Of a stretch of 64,000 bases of DNA, positions 42,785 to 52,514 are shown piece by piece. The position numbers were made by a program, and so were the translations under genes. Within the stretch, counting starts at the first letter, position 1. Each line of letters starts with the position of its first letter. The stretch lies in assembly GCA_035635855.1 (NCBI GenBank), contig DASQAF010000003.1, positions 74,450-138,449 on the forward strand, given 5' to 3'. Source of the DNA: UBA11740 sp035635855. Its GTDB lineage: Bacteria; Acidobacteriota; Blastocatellia; Pyrinomonadales; Pyrinomonadaceae. The notes under the pieces are model-generated. The model was not told where the DNA came from. It searched no databases and worked only from the letters and a program-made list of their open reading frames with translations.

Positions 42785-43783
42785 TCACTTCAAATACGGC
42801 TTCAAATCAAACCTTCTTTTTGCCAGTAGCGGCTTCCACAAATCACCCAGCTTCGCAATTCGCTTGCGCACATTGTCCAGCCGAAAGTCTTCAATCTTGA
42901 CTCCCTGCTCGACCTCTTGCCAGGTTACGGGCGTCGAGACCGACGCCTTCGGTGTCGGCCGGACGGAATAGATCGATGCCAGCGTGCGGCCCCAGGCGTT
43001 CTGATTGTAATCGACCAGGACCCGCCCTTTAGGTCGATTAGCAACTTTGTAAACGGCAGTGATCAGCTTTGGATTTGCCGCGGCGAGCACGTGCGCAATC
43101 TCTTTGGCAATCGTCCAAACCTGCTTCTGCGTCGGCCCACGCACGATCGGAACGTAGATGTGGATTCCTTTTGAACCGGTCGTCTTTGCATAGCAAGGCA
43201 TCTTCAAAGATTCCAAAGCCTCGCGCACCACCAAAGCTGTCTCCCTCACCTGCTCAAACTTTGCGCCCGGAACCGGATCCAAATCGAAATGAAGATAGTC
43301 AGGCCGATCTACGTCATCGCAGCGCGCGTACCATTGGTTCAGATCGATGCAACCGAGATTGATCACCCACAGCAGCGCGGGCAGGTCCTGGACGATTGGA
43401 AAGTCAATCACATTGCCCGAGCCATGTTCGATCGAACACAACTCGATCCACGGGGGCCTTGGCGAAGGCGCGCGCTTCATAAAAAAGAATTCGCCCGCGG
43501 CACCGTTAGGGTAACGCTTCATCACCATCGCGCGGTCCTTAAGGTGCGGCAACAGTACGGACGAAACATCGGCGTAGTATTGCAGCAGGTCGCGTTTCGT
43601 AATCTTCAGTTCAGGCCAGAAGAGCTTGTTGAGATTAGTCAGCTTCACTTGGCGATCGCCGAAGCTCAATTCAACCTGCTCGACCCTGGGTGGTATTTTT
43701 ACGCGACTGCGCGATGCGCCGGTGTACGGCTTACTTGCCGGCGTGTATTTCGACGGATGATAGTCGCGATCTGCTTCGGGCAT
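42785..43783 (-). CDS. LigD-type primase/polymerase (end-joining polymerase domain)
   Basis: About 332 aa from the ATG at 43783; the frame reaches 43825 with a GTG. It is the archaeo-eukaryotic-primase-like POL domain of LigD: ELKITKRDLLQYYADVSSVLLPHLKDRAM, PDYLHFDLDPVPGAKFEQV carrying the catalytic DxD, and YAKTTGSKGIHIYVPIVRG with the nucleotide-binding residues, then FPIVQDLPALLWVINLGCID. It adds nucleotides at broken ends before ligation. The ligase gene lies about 200 bp downstream, so the usual LigD fusion is split in two. Divergent from the lhr gene. Confidence 0.92.
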   Translation of the reverse strand: MPEADRDYHPSKYTPASKPYTGASRSRVKIPPRVEQVELSFGDRQVKLTNLNKLFWPELKITKRDLLQYYADVSSVLLPHLKDRAMVMKRYPNGAAGEFFFMKRAPSPRPPWIELCSIEHGSGNVIDFPIVQDLPALLWVINLGCIDLNQWYARCDDVDRPDYLHFDLDPVPGAKFEQVRETALVVREALESLKMPCYAKTTGSKGIHIYVPIVRGPTQKQVWTIAKEIAHVLAAANPKLITAVYKVANRPKGRVLVDYNQNAWGRTLASIYSVRPTPKASVSTPVTWQEVEQGVKIEDFRLDNVRKRIAKLGDLWKPLLAKRRFDLKPYLK

Positions 43784-43848
43784 TCTTTGAAGACAAGACT
43801 TTATCACGAAGGTGGATGTCGTCACTCAGGGCCAGGAGTATGAGTGGG

Positions 43849-43918
43849 GCAGTAGCCGGACCGTGAGGGACGGCGTTGAGCTGTGCGTTAGAACGTCCTT
43901 CCTTACGGTCGGGCCACT
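43849..43918. repeat. inverted repeat of the GCCCGACCGT family
   Basis: GGGGCAGTAGCCGGACCGTG on the left and TCCTTACGGTCGGGCCAC on the right form an imperfect palindrome in the divergent region between the polymerase and lhr genes. It shares the core with 6263-6382 and the copy in thyA. Confidence 0.7.
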
Positions 43919-43963
43919 TGAAAGGCTCACGCAAACCGGATACGCTAGCACTTGTCTCCACCC

Positions 43964-43992
43964 TTAACACAGCGTTTCATTCGTGGTACACT
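43964..43992 (+). promoter_or_regulatory. probable sigma-70 promoter of lhr
   Basis: TTAACA (43964-43969), 17-bp spacer, TACACT (43987-43992). The predicted start point is near 44000, only a few bases before the ATG at 44004, so the mRNA may be leaderless. It also argues against the GTG at 43983 as start codon. Confidence 0.45.
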
Positions 43993-44003
43993 GGCGGCCC
44001 TTT

Positions 44004-47000
44004 ATGAAGCAGCTCGAATATTTCCATCCGGCCGTTCGGGAATGGTTCCGGAAACACTTCCCTGCTCCGACTGAACCGCAGGCCCGCGCCTGGCCGGCCA
44101 TCAAACAGCGTCAGCATACTCTGATTGCCGCGCCCACCGGTTCCGGCAAGACTCTGGCTGCCTTTCTTTCAGCGATTGACGATCTGGTTTGGAAAGCCGT
44201 CGACGGGACACTCGTCGATGAAACCCAGGTGGTTTACGTCTCTCCGCTGAAGGCGCTAAGTAATGACATTCAGATCAACTTGCAGGAGCCTTTGCGCGGT
44301 ATTCAGCAAAACCTCGAGGCGTCAGGGATTGGCGGAGTGGAGATTCGCACGCTGGTGCGCACCGGCGATACGCCGGCGAAAGACCGCACGGCGATGACCA
44401 AAAAGCCGCCGCACATTATCGTCACGACACCTGAATCGCTTTACATCCTGCTGACCAGCGAAGGCGGCCGGCGGATGCTCTCGACGACCCGCACGCTCAT
44501 TGTCGACGAAATTCACGCCATGGTAGACGACAAGCGGGGCTCGCATCTGTCGCTGTCCATCGAAAGACTCCAAGCGCTGGTCAAAGAGCCCCTGGTACGC
44601 ATTGGACTTTCAGCAACACAGAAACCGATTGCGGAAGTCGCACGCTTTCTGGTTGGCTCAGCAAATCTTGAGAGCGACAGCACTCCGCGTTGCACGATCA
44701 TCGATACCGGCCATACGCGCAGACTCGACCTGGGGATCGAAATTCCCAGCTCGCCTTTGGAAGCGGTGATGTCCAATGAAGTGTGGGAAGAAATTTACAA
44801 CCGGGTGGAAACCTTAATTCGCGAGCATCGCACGACGCTGGTCTTCGTCAACACGCGACGGATGGCTGAGCGGGTGGCCCGGCATCTGGGCGAGCGTCTG
44901 GGCGATGAAAACGTAACTGCGCATCACGGCAGTCTGGCTCGCGAGCTGAGATTGTCGGCCGAGCAACGTTTGAAATCGGGCGAGCTGAGCGCTCTGGTCG
45001 CAACGGCTTCATTGGAGTTAGGCATCGACATTGGCGCGGTCGACCTGGTGATCCAAATCGGATCGACGCGCGCAATCTCAACTTTGCTGCAACGCATTGG
45101 CCGATCGAATCATACGGTCAGCGGCTTTCCGAAGGGCCGCGTGTTCCCACTTTCGCGCGATGAACTCGTGGAGTGCGCGGCTTTGCTCGATGCAGTCCGG
45201 CGCGGCGAACTCGATCATCTGACGATTCCGGAGCAGCCTTTGGATATTCTGGCGCAGCAAATCGTGGCCACAATCGCCGCTGAAGAATGGACGGAAGACG
45301 ATCTCTTCGAAATGGTGCGGCGCGCTTATCCTTTCCGGAATCTCTCGCGCGAAAACTTCGACGCGGTCGTGCGCATGCTTTCTGAAGGCTTCACCACGCG
45401 ACGGGGCCGGCGCGGCACCTACCTGCATCACGATGCTGTGAACAAACGTTTGCGCGCTCGGCGCGGAGCGCGCCTGGCTGCGATCACCAACGGCGGCGCA
45501 ATTCCCGACACGTCCGACTATCGCGTAATTCTCGAGCCGTCGGAAACCTTTGTCGGCACCTTGAATGAAGACTTTGCGATCGAGAGTCTCGCCGGCGACA
45601 TCTTCCAACTCGGCAACACGTCTTATCGCATCAAGCGAGTGGAACCAGGCTCAGTGCGGGTGGAAGACGCCGCCGGCCAGCCGCCTTCGATTCCCTTCTG
45701 GTTGGGCGAAGCTCCGGGGCGTTCGGAGGAGCTTTCGCAGGCGGTCTCGCGACTGAGAAGTAAGATTTCGGACAAACTTGAAGCCGACACAAACGATGCG
45801 GAGGAGGACGTCCGCGGTCCCAGCCTGAAGTGGCTCGTTGACGACGTCGGGATTAGTCATGGAGCGGCCGAACAAGTTGTCGACTATCTTGGCACCACAA
45901 AGTTGGCGCTGGGTGTTATGCCTACGCAGCAGCAAATAGTCGTGGAACGTTTTTTCGATGAAAACGGTAGCACGCATGTCGTGATTCATGCGCCGTTCGG
46001 CAGTCGCTTGAATCGCGCCTGGGGCCTGGCTTTACGTAAACGTTTCTGCCGCACTTTCAATTTCGAGTTGCAAGCCGCGGCCACCGAAGACTCGATCGTT
46101 CTCTCGCTGGGGCCGACGCACAGCTTTCCGCTGGAAACGATTTTTCAATATCTCAATTCCAAAACTGTCTGTGACGTCCTGACCCAGGCGCTGTTGGACG
46201 CGCCCATGTTCAATATTCGCTGGCGTTGGAACGCGACGCGCGCGCTGGCGATTCCGCGCTGGCGCAGCGGCGGCAAGGTCGCGCCACAACTGCAGCGCAT
46301 GGCGGCGGAAGATCTCCTGGCGCTGGTTTTTCCGGATCAGGTTGCCTGCGCGGAGAACCTGACCGGCCCGATTGAAATCCCCGTCCATCCTTTGGTGACC
46401 CAGACAATTCGCGACTGTCTGGAAGAAGCGATGGACCTACGCGGACTGGAAGAGTTGCTGCGGTCCGTTGAGCGTGGCGAGCGACAACTCATCTCCCGCG
46501 AAATGAACGAACCATCGCCGCTGGCCCAGGAAATTCTGACCGCAAAACCTTACGCGTTTCTCGACGACGCTCCGGCTGAAGAGCGCCGCACGCTCGCGGT
46601 GATGAACCGGCGTTTTCTCGACGCTGAAACTGCTGCGGACCTGGGACGCCTGGATGCGGCGGCAATTGAGCGCGTCCGAACAGAGGCGTGGCCACAGGCT
46701 GAGAATTCCGACGAATTGCATGATGCGCTGATGCAACTTGGCTTCATTACTGTAGAAGAAGGGCTGCGAAATAATTGGCAAATACTGTTTGATGAGTTGG
46801 TGAGCGCGCGGCGGGCGTGTGTTCTGCGACCGTCGCAGGTTAACAACTTGGGCCACACTGACCTCTGGGTTGCTGCTGAGCGGCTGCCGCAGCTTCTCGC
46901 AATTCATCCCGCTGCGTTACTTACTCCCACCATAGCTCCGCCGGCCAGCTACGCCAGTGAATCGTGGTCAATGGAAGATGCGCTGATTGATATTCTGCGC

Positions 47001-48473
47001 GGCCGGCTTGAGGGCCTCGGGCCGGTGACAGTTGCTGACCTTGCGGCTTCGTTTTCAGTTTCACGCGGACGCACTGATGCTGGTTTGGCGCGGCTTGAGG
47101 GTGAAGGCTTTGCGATGCAAGGAAGTTTCACACCTGACCGTGAAGAGACGGAGTGGTGTTCGCGCCGTTTGCTCGCGCGCATCCACAGTTACACGCTCAA
47201 TCGCCTGCGCAAGGAAATCGAGCCGGTTTCCGCGGCCGACTTCATGCGGTTCCTTTTCGTTTGGCAGAAGGCGGCGTCCGAGCATCAGGTGCAGGGGCCG
47301 GATAGTGTCGCATCGATCCTGGATCAGCTTGAAGGCTTTGACGCGCCGGCGGGTTCGTGGGAATCGGAAATCTTGCCGGCTCGCGTGTCTGATTACGATC
47401 CGGCGTGGCTGGACGCACTCTGTCTTTCCGGCAGGCTAACCTGGTTGCGTCTGTCGCCGCCGCGCCTGTCGCCGGACAAAGTCAGCAGCTCTTCTCCTGT
47501 GCGCAGCACGCCAGTGGTGCTGCTCAATCGAAAGAACGTCCGGACGTGGAGCAAAGCCTTCCCCGCTCCCGCGGAATCAAATGGAGCGCAACTGACAACC
47601 AACACCGCCGCGGTTCACGATTATCTCAAGGAGCACGGCGCCTCTTTCTTTGTCGATATCGTCGCCGGCACGAATCTGCTGCCGAGCATGGTCGAAGAAG
47701 CGTTGGGTGAATTGGTCTTTCGGGGAATGGTGAGCGCGGACAGTTTCACCGGGTTACGAGCGCTGCTGACGCCGCTCAGTAAGACAACACATCGCGAAGT
47801 CGAGAAACGCCGCCGAAAGCGCAAAGCATTTTACAGCATGGATGACGCCGGGCGTTGGGTGCGCCTGCGAAGAGAAGAGCAGGGGCAAGCTCCCCTCCAG
47901 ACGGCTCCTAACGGCGACAATCGGAATCAACCGATCGATCGCGACATCATCGAAGCCGTCGCCCGGAAACTGCTCCAGCGCTATGGCGTTGTCTTTCGCA
48001 AACTTTTGGATCGTGAATCGATCAGCGTGCCGTGGAGAGATTTGCTGCGTGTCTATCGCCGCCTGGAAGCGCGTGGCGAGATTCGCGGCGGACGCTTTGT
48101 GGGCGGATTTTCAGGCGAACAGTTTGCTACCAGCGAAGCCGTACAACTGCTTAGATCCATTCGTCGCGCGCCATCAGAGAGTTCGCTGGTATCCATCAAC
48201 GCTGCTGATCCACTTAACCTGATAGGTGTAATTACACCCGGCTCGCGCCTGGCGCCGGCGGCCTCGAACCGTATCCTTTATCGCGACGGTGTTCCGATTG
48301 CCGTGCTGGAAGCGAAAGAGATTCGCTTTTTGGCAGACATGAGTCCTGCCGACCAGTGGCAAGCGCGTAATGCTCTGCTCCGTCGTCATGTGCCGCCGAA
48401 GGTCCGCACCTATCTAAACCAATCCGGGAGCGCTGTTTCCCCGCCACAGTCAGCTTCATCTCCCATCCATTGA
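44004..48473 (+). CDS. lhr: Lhr-like ATP-dependent DNA/RNA helicase (long form)
   Basis: About 1489 aa, matching the long Lhr class. Helicase motifs: Walker A APTGSGKT (43-50), VSPLKALSNDIQINL, TTPESLYILL, DEIH box VDEIHAMVDDKRG, LSATQ, then in domain 2 VFVNTRRMAERV and the LQRIGRSNH motif VI. A winged-helix and Lhr-core region follow, then a large C-terminal half of about 650 residues typical of long Lhr proteins. Known Lhr enzymes translocate 3' to 5' and act in DNA repair. A Ser/Gln-rich tail closes the protein. The ATG at 44004 is preferred to the GTG at 43983. It lies among end-joining genes. Confidence 0.93.
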   Translation: MKQLEYFHPAVREWFRKHFPAPTEPQARAWPAIKQRQHTLIAAPTGSGKTLAAFLSAIDDLVWKAVDGTLVDETQVVYVSPLKALSNDIQINLQEPLRGIQQNLEASGIGGVEIRTLVRTGDTPAKDRTAMTKKPPHIIVTTPESLYILLTSEGGRRMLSTTRTLIVDEIHAMVDDKRGSHLSLSIERLQALVKEPLVRIGLSATQKPIAEVARFLVGSANLESDSTPRCTIIDTGHTRRLDLGIEIPSSPLEAVMSNEVWEEIYNRVETLIREHRTTLVFVNTRRMAERVARHLGERLGDENVTAHHGSLARELRLSAEQRLKSGELSALVATASLELGIDIGAVDLVIQIGSTRAISTLLQRIGRSNHTVSGFPKGRVFPLSRDELVECAALLDAVRRGELDHLTIPEQPLDILAQQIVATIAAEEWTEDDLFEMVRRAYPFRNLSRENFDAVVRMLSEGFTTRRGRRGTYLHHDAVNKRLRARRGARLAAITNGGAIPDTSDYRVILEPSETFVGTLNEDFAIESLAGDIFQLGNTSYRIKRVEPGSVRVEDAAGQPPSIPFWLGEAPGRSEELSQAVSRLRSKISDKLEADTNDAEEDVRGPSLKWLVDDVGISHGAAEQVVDYLGTTKLALGVMPTQQQIVVERFFDENGSTHVVIHAPFGSRLNRAWGLALRKRFCRTFNFELQAAATEDSIVLSLGPTHSFPLETIFQYLNSKTVCDVLTQALLDAPMFNIRWRWNATRALAIPRWRSGGKVAPQLQRMAAEDLLALVFPDQVACAENLTGPIEIPVHPLVTQTIRDCLEEAMDLRGLEELLRSVERGERQLISREMNEPSPLAQEILTAKPYAFLDDAPAEERRTLAVMNRRFLDAETAADLGRLDAAAIERVRTEAWPQAENSDELHDALMQLGFITVEEGLRNNWQILFDELVSARRACVLRPSQVNNLGHTDLWVAAERLPQLLAIHPAALLTPTIAPPASYASESWSMEDALIDILRGRLEGLGPVTVADLAASFSVSRGRTDAGLARLEGEGFAMQGSFTPDREETEWCSRRLLARIHSYTLNRLRKEIEPVSAADFMRFLFVWQKAASEHQVQGPDSVASILDQLEGFDAPAGSWESEILPARVSDYDPAWLDALCLSGRLTWLRLSPPRLSPDKVSSSSPVRSTPVVLLNRKNVRTWSKAFPAPAESNGAQLTTNTAAVHDYLKEHGASFFVDIVAGTNLLPSMVEEALGELVFRGMVSADSFTGLRALLTPLSKTTHREVEKRRRKRKAFYSMDDAGRWVRLRREEQGQAPLQTAPNGDNRNQPIDRDIIEAVARKLLQRYGVVFRKLLDRESISVPWRDLLRVYRRLEARGEIRGGRFVGGFSGEQFATSEAVQLLRSIRRAPSESSLVSINAADPLNLIGVITPGSRLAPAASNRILYRDGVPIAVLEAKEIRFLADMSPADQWQARNALLRRHVPPKVRTYLNQSGSAVSPPQSASSPIH

Positions 48474-48490
48474 CTTGCAGCGTACTTCAG

Positions 48491-48919
48491 TTATGCCGCC
48501 TGCGAAATTTCTTCGAGCATCTCAGCCGTCTGTCGCGGCTCGTGCAAACGTGTCGCTACGTCTGCCTGCGAGATGATTCCCACGACGCGGCCATCGTCAT
48601 CGATAATCGGAACGCGTCGGATTTGGTGTTCCTCCATAGCTTTGATAGCGCTGGAAAGATCCTCGCGCTCGCGGCATACGACGATCGTCGAGGTCATTAC
48701 GTCCTGAACCAATGTGTGATTTGGGTCGCGCGACTCGGCAACGACCCTTATGGCCAAATCGCGGTCAGTCACAATACCGATCAACTGTTTCTTCTGTTCG
48801 TCGTTGATAACCGGTACCGCACCCACGTCTTCGCGGCGCATAACTCGCGCAGAGGCGCTCACCAAATCGTTCGGTAAACAACACACGGGGTTTTCAGTCA
48901 TCACTTCCCGGCAAATCAT
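48491..48919 (-). CDS. CBS-domain pair protein, copy 1
   Basis: 142 aa consisting of two CBS domains: REVMTENPVCCLPNDLVSASARVMRREDVGAVPVIND with TDRDLAIRV, then DVMTSTIVVCREREDLSSAIKAMEEHQIRRVPIIDDDGRVVGIISQADVA. The ATG at 48919 has AGGAGG eight bases upstream. Such stand-alone pairs usually bind adenine nucleotides and sense energy or stress state. The paralogue at 57616 shares the NPxCC motif and a near-identical ending EISQAA. No partner is evident; general stress function is likely because similar genes lie near Hsp20 and receiver genes. Confidence 0.88.
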   Translation of the reverse strand: MICREVMTENPVCCLPNDLVSASARVMRREDVGAVPVINDEQKKQLIGIVTDRDLAIRVVAESRDPNHTLVQDVMTSTIVVCREREDLSSAIKAMEEHQIRRVPIIDDDGRVVGIISQADVATRLHEPRQTAEMLEEISQAA

Positions 48920-49009
48920 GACCATTCCTCCTGTTCGGAACGAGATTGCGCGCCTAGATAGAGGAAACTTATGCTAATTGTTTGGCGGAAGTAACACTTC
49001 ACTGTGCCG

Positions 49010-49444
49010 TCAGGCAACGGGAATGTGCGACTGGAGGATTTCGTCGAGCCGCTCGAAACTTATTGGTTTTAAGAGAAAGTCGCTGCAGCCGGCGTCCAAA
49101 GCGGCCTGCCGATATTTGCGTGGATCGTGCCCGGAAATGACCACGATGGGGACTTTGAGAAACTTTTGATGACTGAGGAGATCCCTCGCGACGCTTAGAC
49201 CGTCCAACAAGGGTAATTCGAGATCCAGGAGAATCAGGTTCGGAGATTTCGCCAGGGCAACTTCAACAGCTTCTCGGCCATTTTCTGCCACGACCACTTC
49301 GTAGCCCTTAAGCCCCAGCAAAACCTGCATCATGTCACGATTGTCGGCGTTGTCATCAGCGACCATAATCGTCGGTTTGACGCAGGCGGGGGTGATTTCC
49401 ACGGCAGGGGCAACTGCCAAACCCAAACGATCTAAGCTGTTCAT
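49010..49444 (-). CDS. single-domain response regulator (receiver)
   Basis: 144 aa from the ATG at 49444, which has AAAGGAG six bases upstream. After a short variable N-terminus, a full receiver follows: IMVADDNADNRDMMQVLL with the acidic pair, NLILLDLELPLLDG with the phosphorylated Asp, VVISGHD with the Ser/Thr position and DFLLKPIS with the conserved Lys. There is no output domain, so it would act by protein contacts, like CheY-type phosphorelay carriers. No kinase lies next to it. Confidence 0.9.
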   Translation of the reverse strand: MNSLDRLGLAVAPAVEITPACVKPTIMVADDNADNRDMMQVLLGLKGYEVVVAENGREAVEVALAKSPNLILLDLELPLLDGLSVARDLLSHQKFLKVPIVVISGHDPRKYRQAALDAGCSDFLLKPISFERLDEILQSHIPVA

Positions 49445-49895
49445 GTTCGGCTCCTTTGGAGGAACTTTCGATTTCTCTTCGGCCCGACCTGATACAAAGC
49501 GAGCCTGTGACGCAAAGGGAAATTCCTGGCTAAACGGGAAGAGGCGACTAGGCTCGCTTACTAAAATCGTCGGGGTCAGTTTGTCGCATGAGGATCTAGT
49601 CTGAAAAATCCAATTGTGTCTGTCCGAAAGCGTACACAGAGGAGACATAAGTGAATCAGATTGCACGAGCGAAGTGGGTTGTTCCTGTCACATGCTTCCA
49701 GGCCAAGTGAAATACCGAGATCTAGAAACAAGACGCAAGAGACCGCTTTCTATACAACCTCCGTCGCATCTTCGGCCGTGGGTCCTTACAAATCATGTAA
49801 ATGACGGTGCGCTTGTGACGTTCGCATCAATTCCGCGACTGGTATGCGATTCGCGTTTCACGGGGAGGGTCACTGAACTAGAAAGGAGATTAGTC
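49445..49895. other. divergent intergenic region, no gene recognised
   Basis: 450 bp between the receiver gene (minus) and the small stress-type gene (plus). It should contain both promoters, but no strong consensus was found. A 19-codon open frame at 49651 with GGAG upstream is the only coding hint. No repeat of the families seen elsewhere is present. Confidence 0.5.
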
Positions 49896-50126
49896 ATGCC
49901 AAGAGGGGATAAAGACAAATACACGGACAAACAAAAACGCCAAGCTCAACACATTGAAGAGGGTTACGAAGAGCGCGGTGTATCAGAAGAAGAGGCCGAG
50001 CGTCGAGCGTGGGCAACCGTGAATGCGATGCATCACGGCGGCGAAAAGCCGGGCGGCGGCGGCTATGGCAAGCCTGAGGATCACGAACCGGCGAGGAAGG
50101 GTGGCCGGAAAGGCGGCCGGCGATAA
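49896..50126 (+). CDS. small basic/acidic stress-type protein (often called plasmid stabilization protein)
   Basis: 76 aa from the ATG at 49896 with GAAAGGAG upstream. The sequence MPRGDKDKYTDKQKRQAQHI, EERGVSEEEAERRAWATVN followed by a Gly/Lys/Arg-rich tail (GGEKPGGGGYGKP, RKGGRKGGRR) matches a widespread small protein commonly labelled plasmid stabilization protein, although that function is not demonstrated. It is highly charged, probably disordered at the C-terminus and able to bind nucleic acid. It lies alone between a receiver gene and galE. Confidence 0.8.
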   Translation: MPRGDKDKYTDKQKRQAQHIEEGYEERGVSEEEAERRAWATVNAMHHGGEKPGGGGYGKPEDHEPARKGGRKGGRR

Positions 50127-50200
50127 CAAAAGCTAAAGCAATGGCGTCTTACTCTCTCTCGCTCAGGGCAAAAAGCACGAGCAAGATTCCTGTACTAGTC

Positions 50201-51181
50201 TCAATCGGCGTATCCCTGTGGGTGATTTTGTAACCAAGTCCACGCGGATCCTACAATCTTGCGCAAATCCTGAAAGACGGGCGACCAGCCAAGTTCGCTT
50301 TTAATCTTTTCAGAACTGGCAACCAGAACCGCCGGGTCGCCCGCCCGCCGCGGCCCGACCTTCGTCTTAATTTCCCGGCCGGTAACTTCCCGGGCGATGT
50401 CGATCACTTCCTTTACACTGTAACCATCACCGCCGCAACCGAGGTTATAAATAGCACTTCGCTGGCCGAGAATCCCTAGCGCCAGCACGTGCGCTTTTGC
50501 CAAATCAATCACGTGGATGTAATCCCTGACGCAGGTGCGGTCGCGGGTTGAATAGTCATCGCCATAGACCTGCACCTCTGCGCGAATGCCCGCCGCAACT
50601 TTAAGCACGATGGGAACAAGATGAGTCTCCGGATCATGCCATTCGCCGCAGCGGCCGGTGGCGCCCGCCGCGTTGAAGTAGCGAAGAGAGGCATAGCGCA
50701 AGCCATAAGCGCCTTCGAACCAGGCGAGCGCGTTTTCCAAAGCCAGCTTGGTCGCGCCATAAGGGTTCGTAGGATTGGTCGCATCGTCTTCTGAGATGGG
50801 CTGCCGGGCAGGTTCACCATAAACCGCGGCCGTGGAAGAAAAAACCAAACTTTGCACTTTCGCCTCGCGCATCGACTCAAGCAGAGACAGTCCGCCCACC
50901 ACGTTGTTGCGATAATACTTCGCCGGCTGCACGACCGACTCGCTGACCAGAGAGTCCGCCGCCATGTGAATCACCGCGTCGACGTGTCCATTTTTCAGAG
51001 TGTCGGTGAGAAGCTTTTGATTCAGCAGATCGCCCGCAATGAATTCGGCCTTCGGCGCCACGCTGGCCCGATGTCCCTTCGAGAGATTGTCAAAGACAAT
51101 CACTTCGTGGCCATCACTTAATAATTCTTCGACGACGACACTGCCGATATATCCAGCTCCGCCGGTCACCAGTACTCGCAT
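50201..51181 (-). CDS. galE: UDP-glucose 4-epimerase
   Basis: 326 aa short-chain dehydrogenase/reductase. N-terminal NAD site VLVTGGAGYIGSVVVEEL; catalytic SSTAAVYGEP and YGATKLALENALAW (the YxxxK pair); RYFNAAGATG and the C-terminal GDPAVLVASSEKIKSELGW are typical of GalE. It interconverts UDP-glucose and UDP-galactose, and may also use the N-acetyl sugars. The gene is preceded by a 390-bp region with inverted repeats and no gene. Confidence 0.95.
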   Translation of the reverse strand: MRVLVTGGAGYIGSVVVEELLSDGHEVIVFDNLSKGHRASVAPKAEFIAGDLLNQKLLTDTLKNGHVDAVIHMAADSLVSESVVQPAKYYRNNVVGGLSLLESMREAKVQSLVFSSTAAVYGEPARQPISEDDATNPTNPYGATKLALENALAWFEGAYGLRYASLRYFNAAGATGRCGEWHDPETHLVPIVLKVAAGIRAEVQVYGDDYSTRDRTCVRDYIHVIDLAKAHVLALGILGQRSAIYNLGCGGDGYSVKEVIDIAREVTGREIKTKVGPRRAGDPAVLVASSEKIKSELGWSPVFQDLRKIVGSAWTWLQNHPQGYAD

Positions 51182-51571
51182 TCGTTATCCTCTACGTTTT
51201 GACTGAACCTCAGCCCTGTGCGGGGTTCGTCGGTTGTGAACGTAATAGTTTCCATCGACTATGTCCAGATACTTTTTTGGCGCGGCCTCGCGCAAGAGCG
51301 TGTGTCAAAACTTTGGTCATGAGCCTGATGAAGCAATTTTCTTAAACGCAAAGGACGCTGAGGCACTCGCAGAGGTAAGCAGAGGACAATTCTTCTCTGC
51401 GTCCTTTTGCGAAAACCTCTACGTCCTCTGCGGTAAAATGAACCTGATAATCCACGCCCCACAACCGCAGGGCGAGTCTCAAGTAGTTTAGGCACCCAGC
51501 CCGAAGTTCTCGGACGGACGCCCCTCCAACCCACTTTCTCGGCGATGGACGGGTTCCTATGAGGTGGGACT
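51182..51571. repeat. intergenic region with CGCAGAGG/CCTCTGCG inverted repeats
   Basis: Between galE and ku lie AAACGCAAAGGACGCTGAGG, CGCAGAGGTAAGCAGAGGAC and the opposing TCTCTGCGTCCTTTTGCG and CTACGTCCTCTGCGG (51337-51437). Open frames across this stretch are repeat translations. The family resembles 41450-41550. No gene is seen. Confidence 0.6.
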
Positions 51572-52411
51572 TTAAGCGGCGGTCTTGCGTTTGCGAGCCA
51601 GACTCTTCTTCAGGACTTCCATCAGGTCGACAACTTTGCCTTCGTCGCGCTCGGGCTCTTCGACTTCGACCACGTCTTTATGTTGCTTTCGCTTCTTCTC
51701 AACCAGCTTGAGAAGCTGCGCGGTCTTTTCGTCCTTCAAATCCTTAAGCGACAGATGCCTGTCAGAGTTTTTGGCGATTATCTTTTCGAATTTCTTAACC
51801 GCCGCCGCGGGCAGCTTTTTCTTTTCCGGCAGATCGATGTCTTTGGGCGAGCGCAACTCGTCGGCAAAGCGCATCGTCTCAGCGCGCAAAATTCCATTCT
51901 CGGGAAAGATCGCGACAAGATATTCCTTGCCCCGCATGACGAAAGTTGCGATCCCGGCCAGGCCGCTCTTTTCCATCGTCTCTGACAACAATTTGTAGGC
52001 CTTTTCTGATCCTTCCGCGGGCACGAGAAAGTAGGAACGATCAAAGTAGAGAGGCGGAATCGATTCCAAATCAACAAACCGTCTCAGATCAATGTCGCGG
52101 CTTTGCTCCGGAGCCAGACGCTCCAACTCTTCATCGGTGACAATGACGTATTTCTTTTTGTCGATCTCGTAACCGCGAACCATCTCTTCCTGGTCGAGAT
52201 CATGGCCGGACTTTTGTGAATAGTAGCGTCGCGCCAGCGGCTCGCCCTCCGGACCCAGCATTCTGAGCGGAGCCCGGTTCGTGCGATTCCCCGGATAGAG
52301 ATCCACCGGGACACTGACCAATCCAAAGGTTATTGTGCCGGACCAGAACGGACGCGCGCGCCGTTGCGCGTCCTCTGATGACTTTCGTTTTTTTCGTTTG
52401 CGCGTAGCCAC
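51572..52411 (-). CDS. ku: Ku protein, copy 1
   Basis: About 279 aa from a GTG at 52411, which has AGAAGGA nine bases upstream; the frame extends to 52468. It begins with a basic tail (ATRKRKKRKSSEDAQRRARP) and then the Ku core: FWSGTITFGLVSVPVDLYPG, YDIDKKKYVIVTDEELERLAP-like segment and IDLRRFVDLESIPPLYFDRSYFLVP. A C-terminal Lys/Arg-rich part with LMEVLKKSLARKRKT follows. Bacterial Ku dimers ring DNA ends and recruit LigD. A second Ku gene lies 100 bp upstream, so a heterodimer is possible. The basic N-terminal extension is unusual compared with copy 2. Confidence 0.95.
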   Translation of the reverse strand: MATRKRKKRKSSEDAQRRARPFWSGTITFGLVSVPVDLYPGNRTNRAPLRMLGPEGEPLARRYYSQKSGHDLDQEEMVRGYEIDKKKYVIVTDEELERLAPEQSRDIDLRRFVDLESIPPLYFDRSYFLVPAEGSEKAYKLLSETMEKSGLAGIATFVMRGKEYLVAIFPENGILRAETMRFADELRSPKDIDLPEKKKLPAAAVKKFEKIIAKNSDRHLSLKDLKDEKTAQLLKLVEKKRKQHKDVVEVEEPERDEGKVVDLMEVLKKSLARKRKTAA

Positions 52412-52474
52412 TGTGTTAATCCTTCTCGTGTTGTTACCCAACCGCGTGCCGGTGGTAACTAGCGACACTAAGCC

Positions 52475-52504
52475 CTCGCTCGCGGTCGGGCTACTGCCCC
52501 GAAT
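52475..52504. repeat. single copy of the GCCCGACCGT repeat between the two ku genes
   Basis: AGCCCTCGCTCGCGGTCGGG followed by CTACTGCCCCG. It is the half-palindrome form of the interspersed element and the closest relative in layout to the copy inserted in thyA. Confidence 0.75.
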
Positions 52505-52514
52505 TCCAACCGCC

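Noticed and set aside
49651..49710. 19-codon open frame with GGAG before a GTG start
   Set aside because: Too short and without any similarity or conservation evidence; mentioned only as a possible small peptide.
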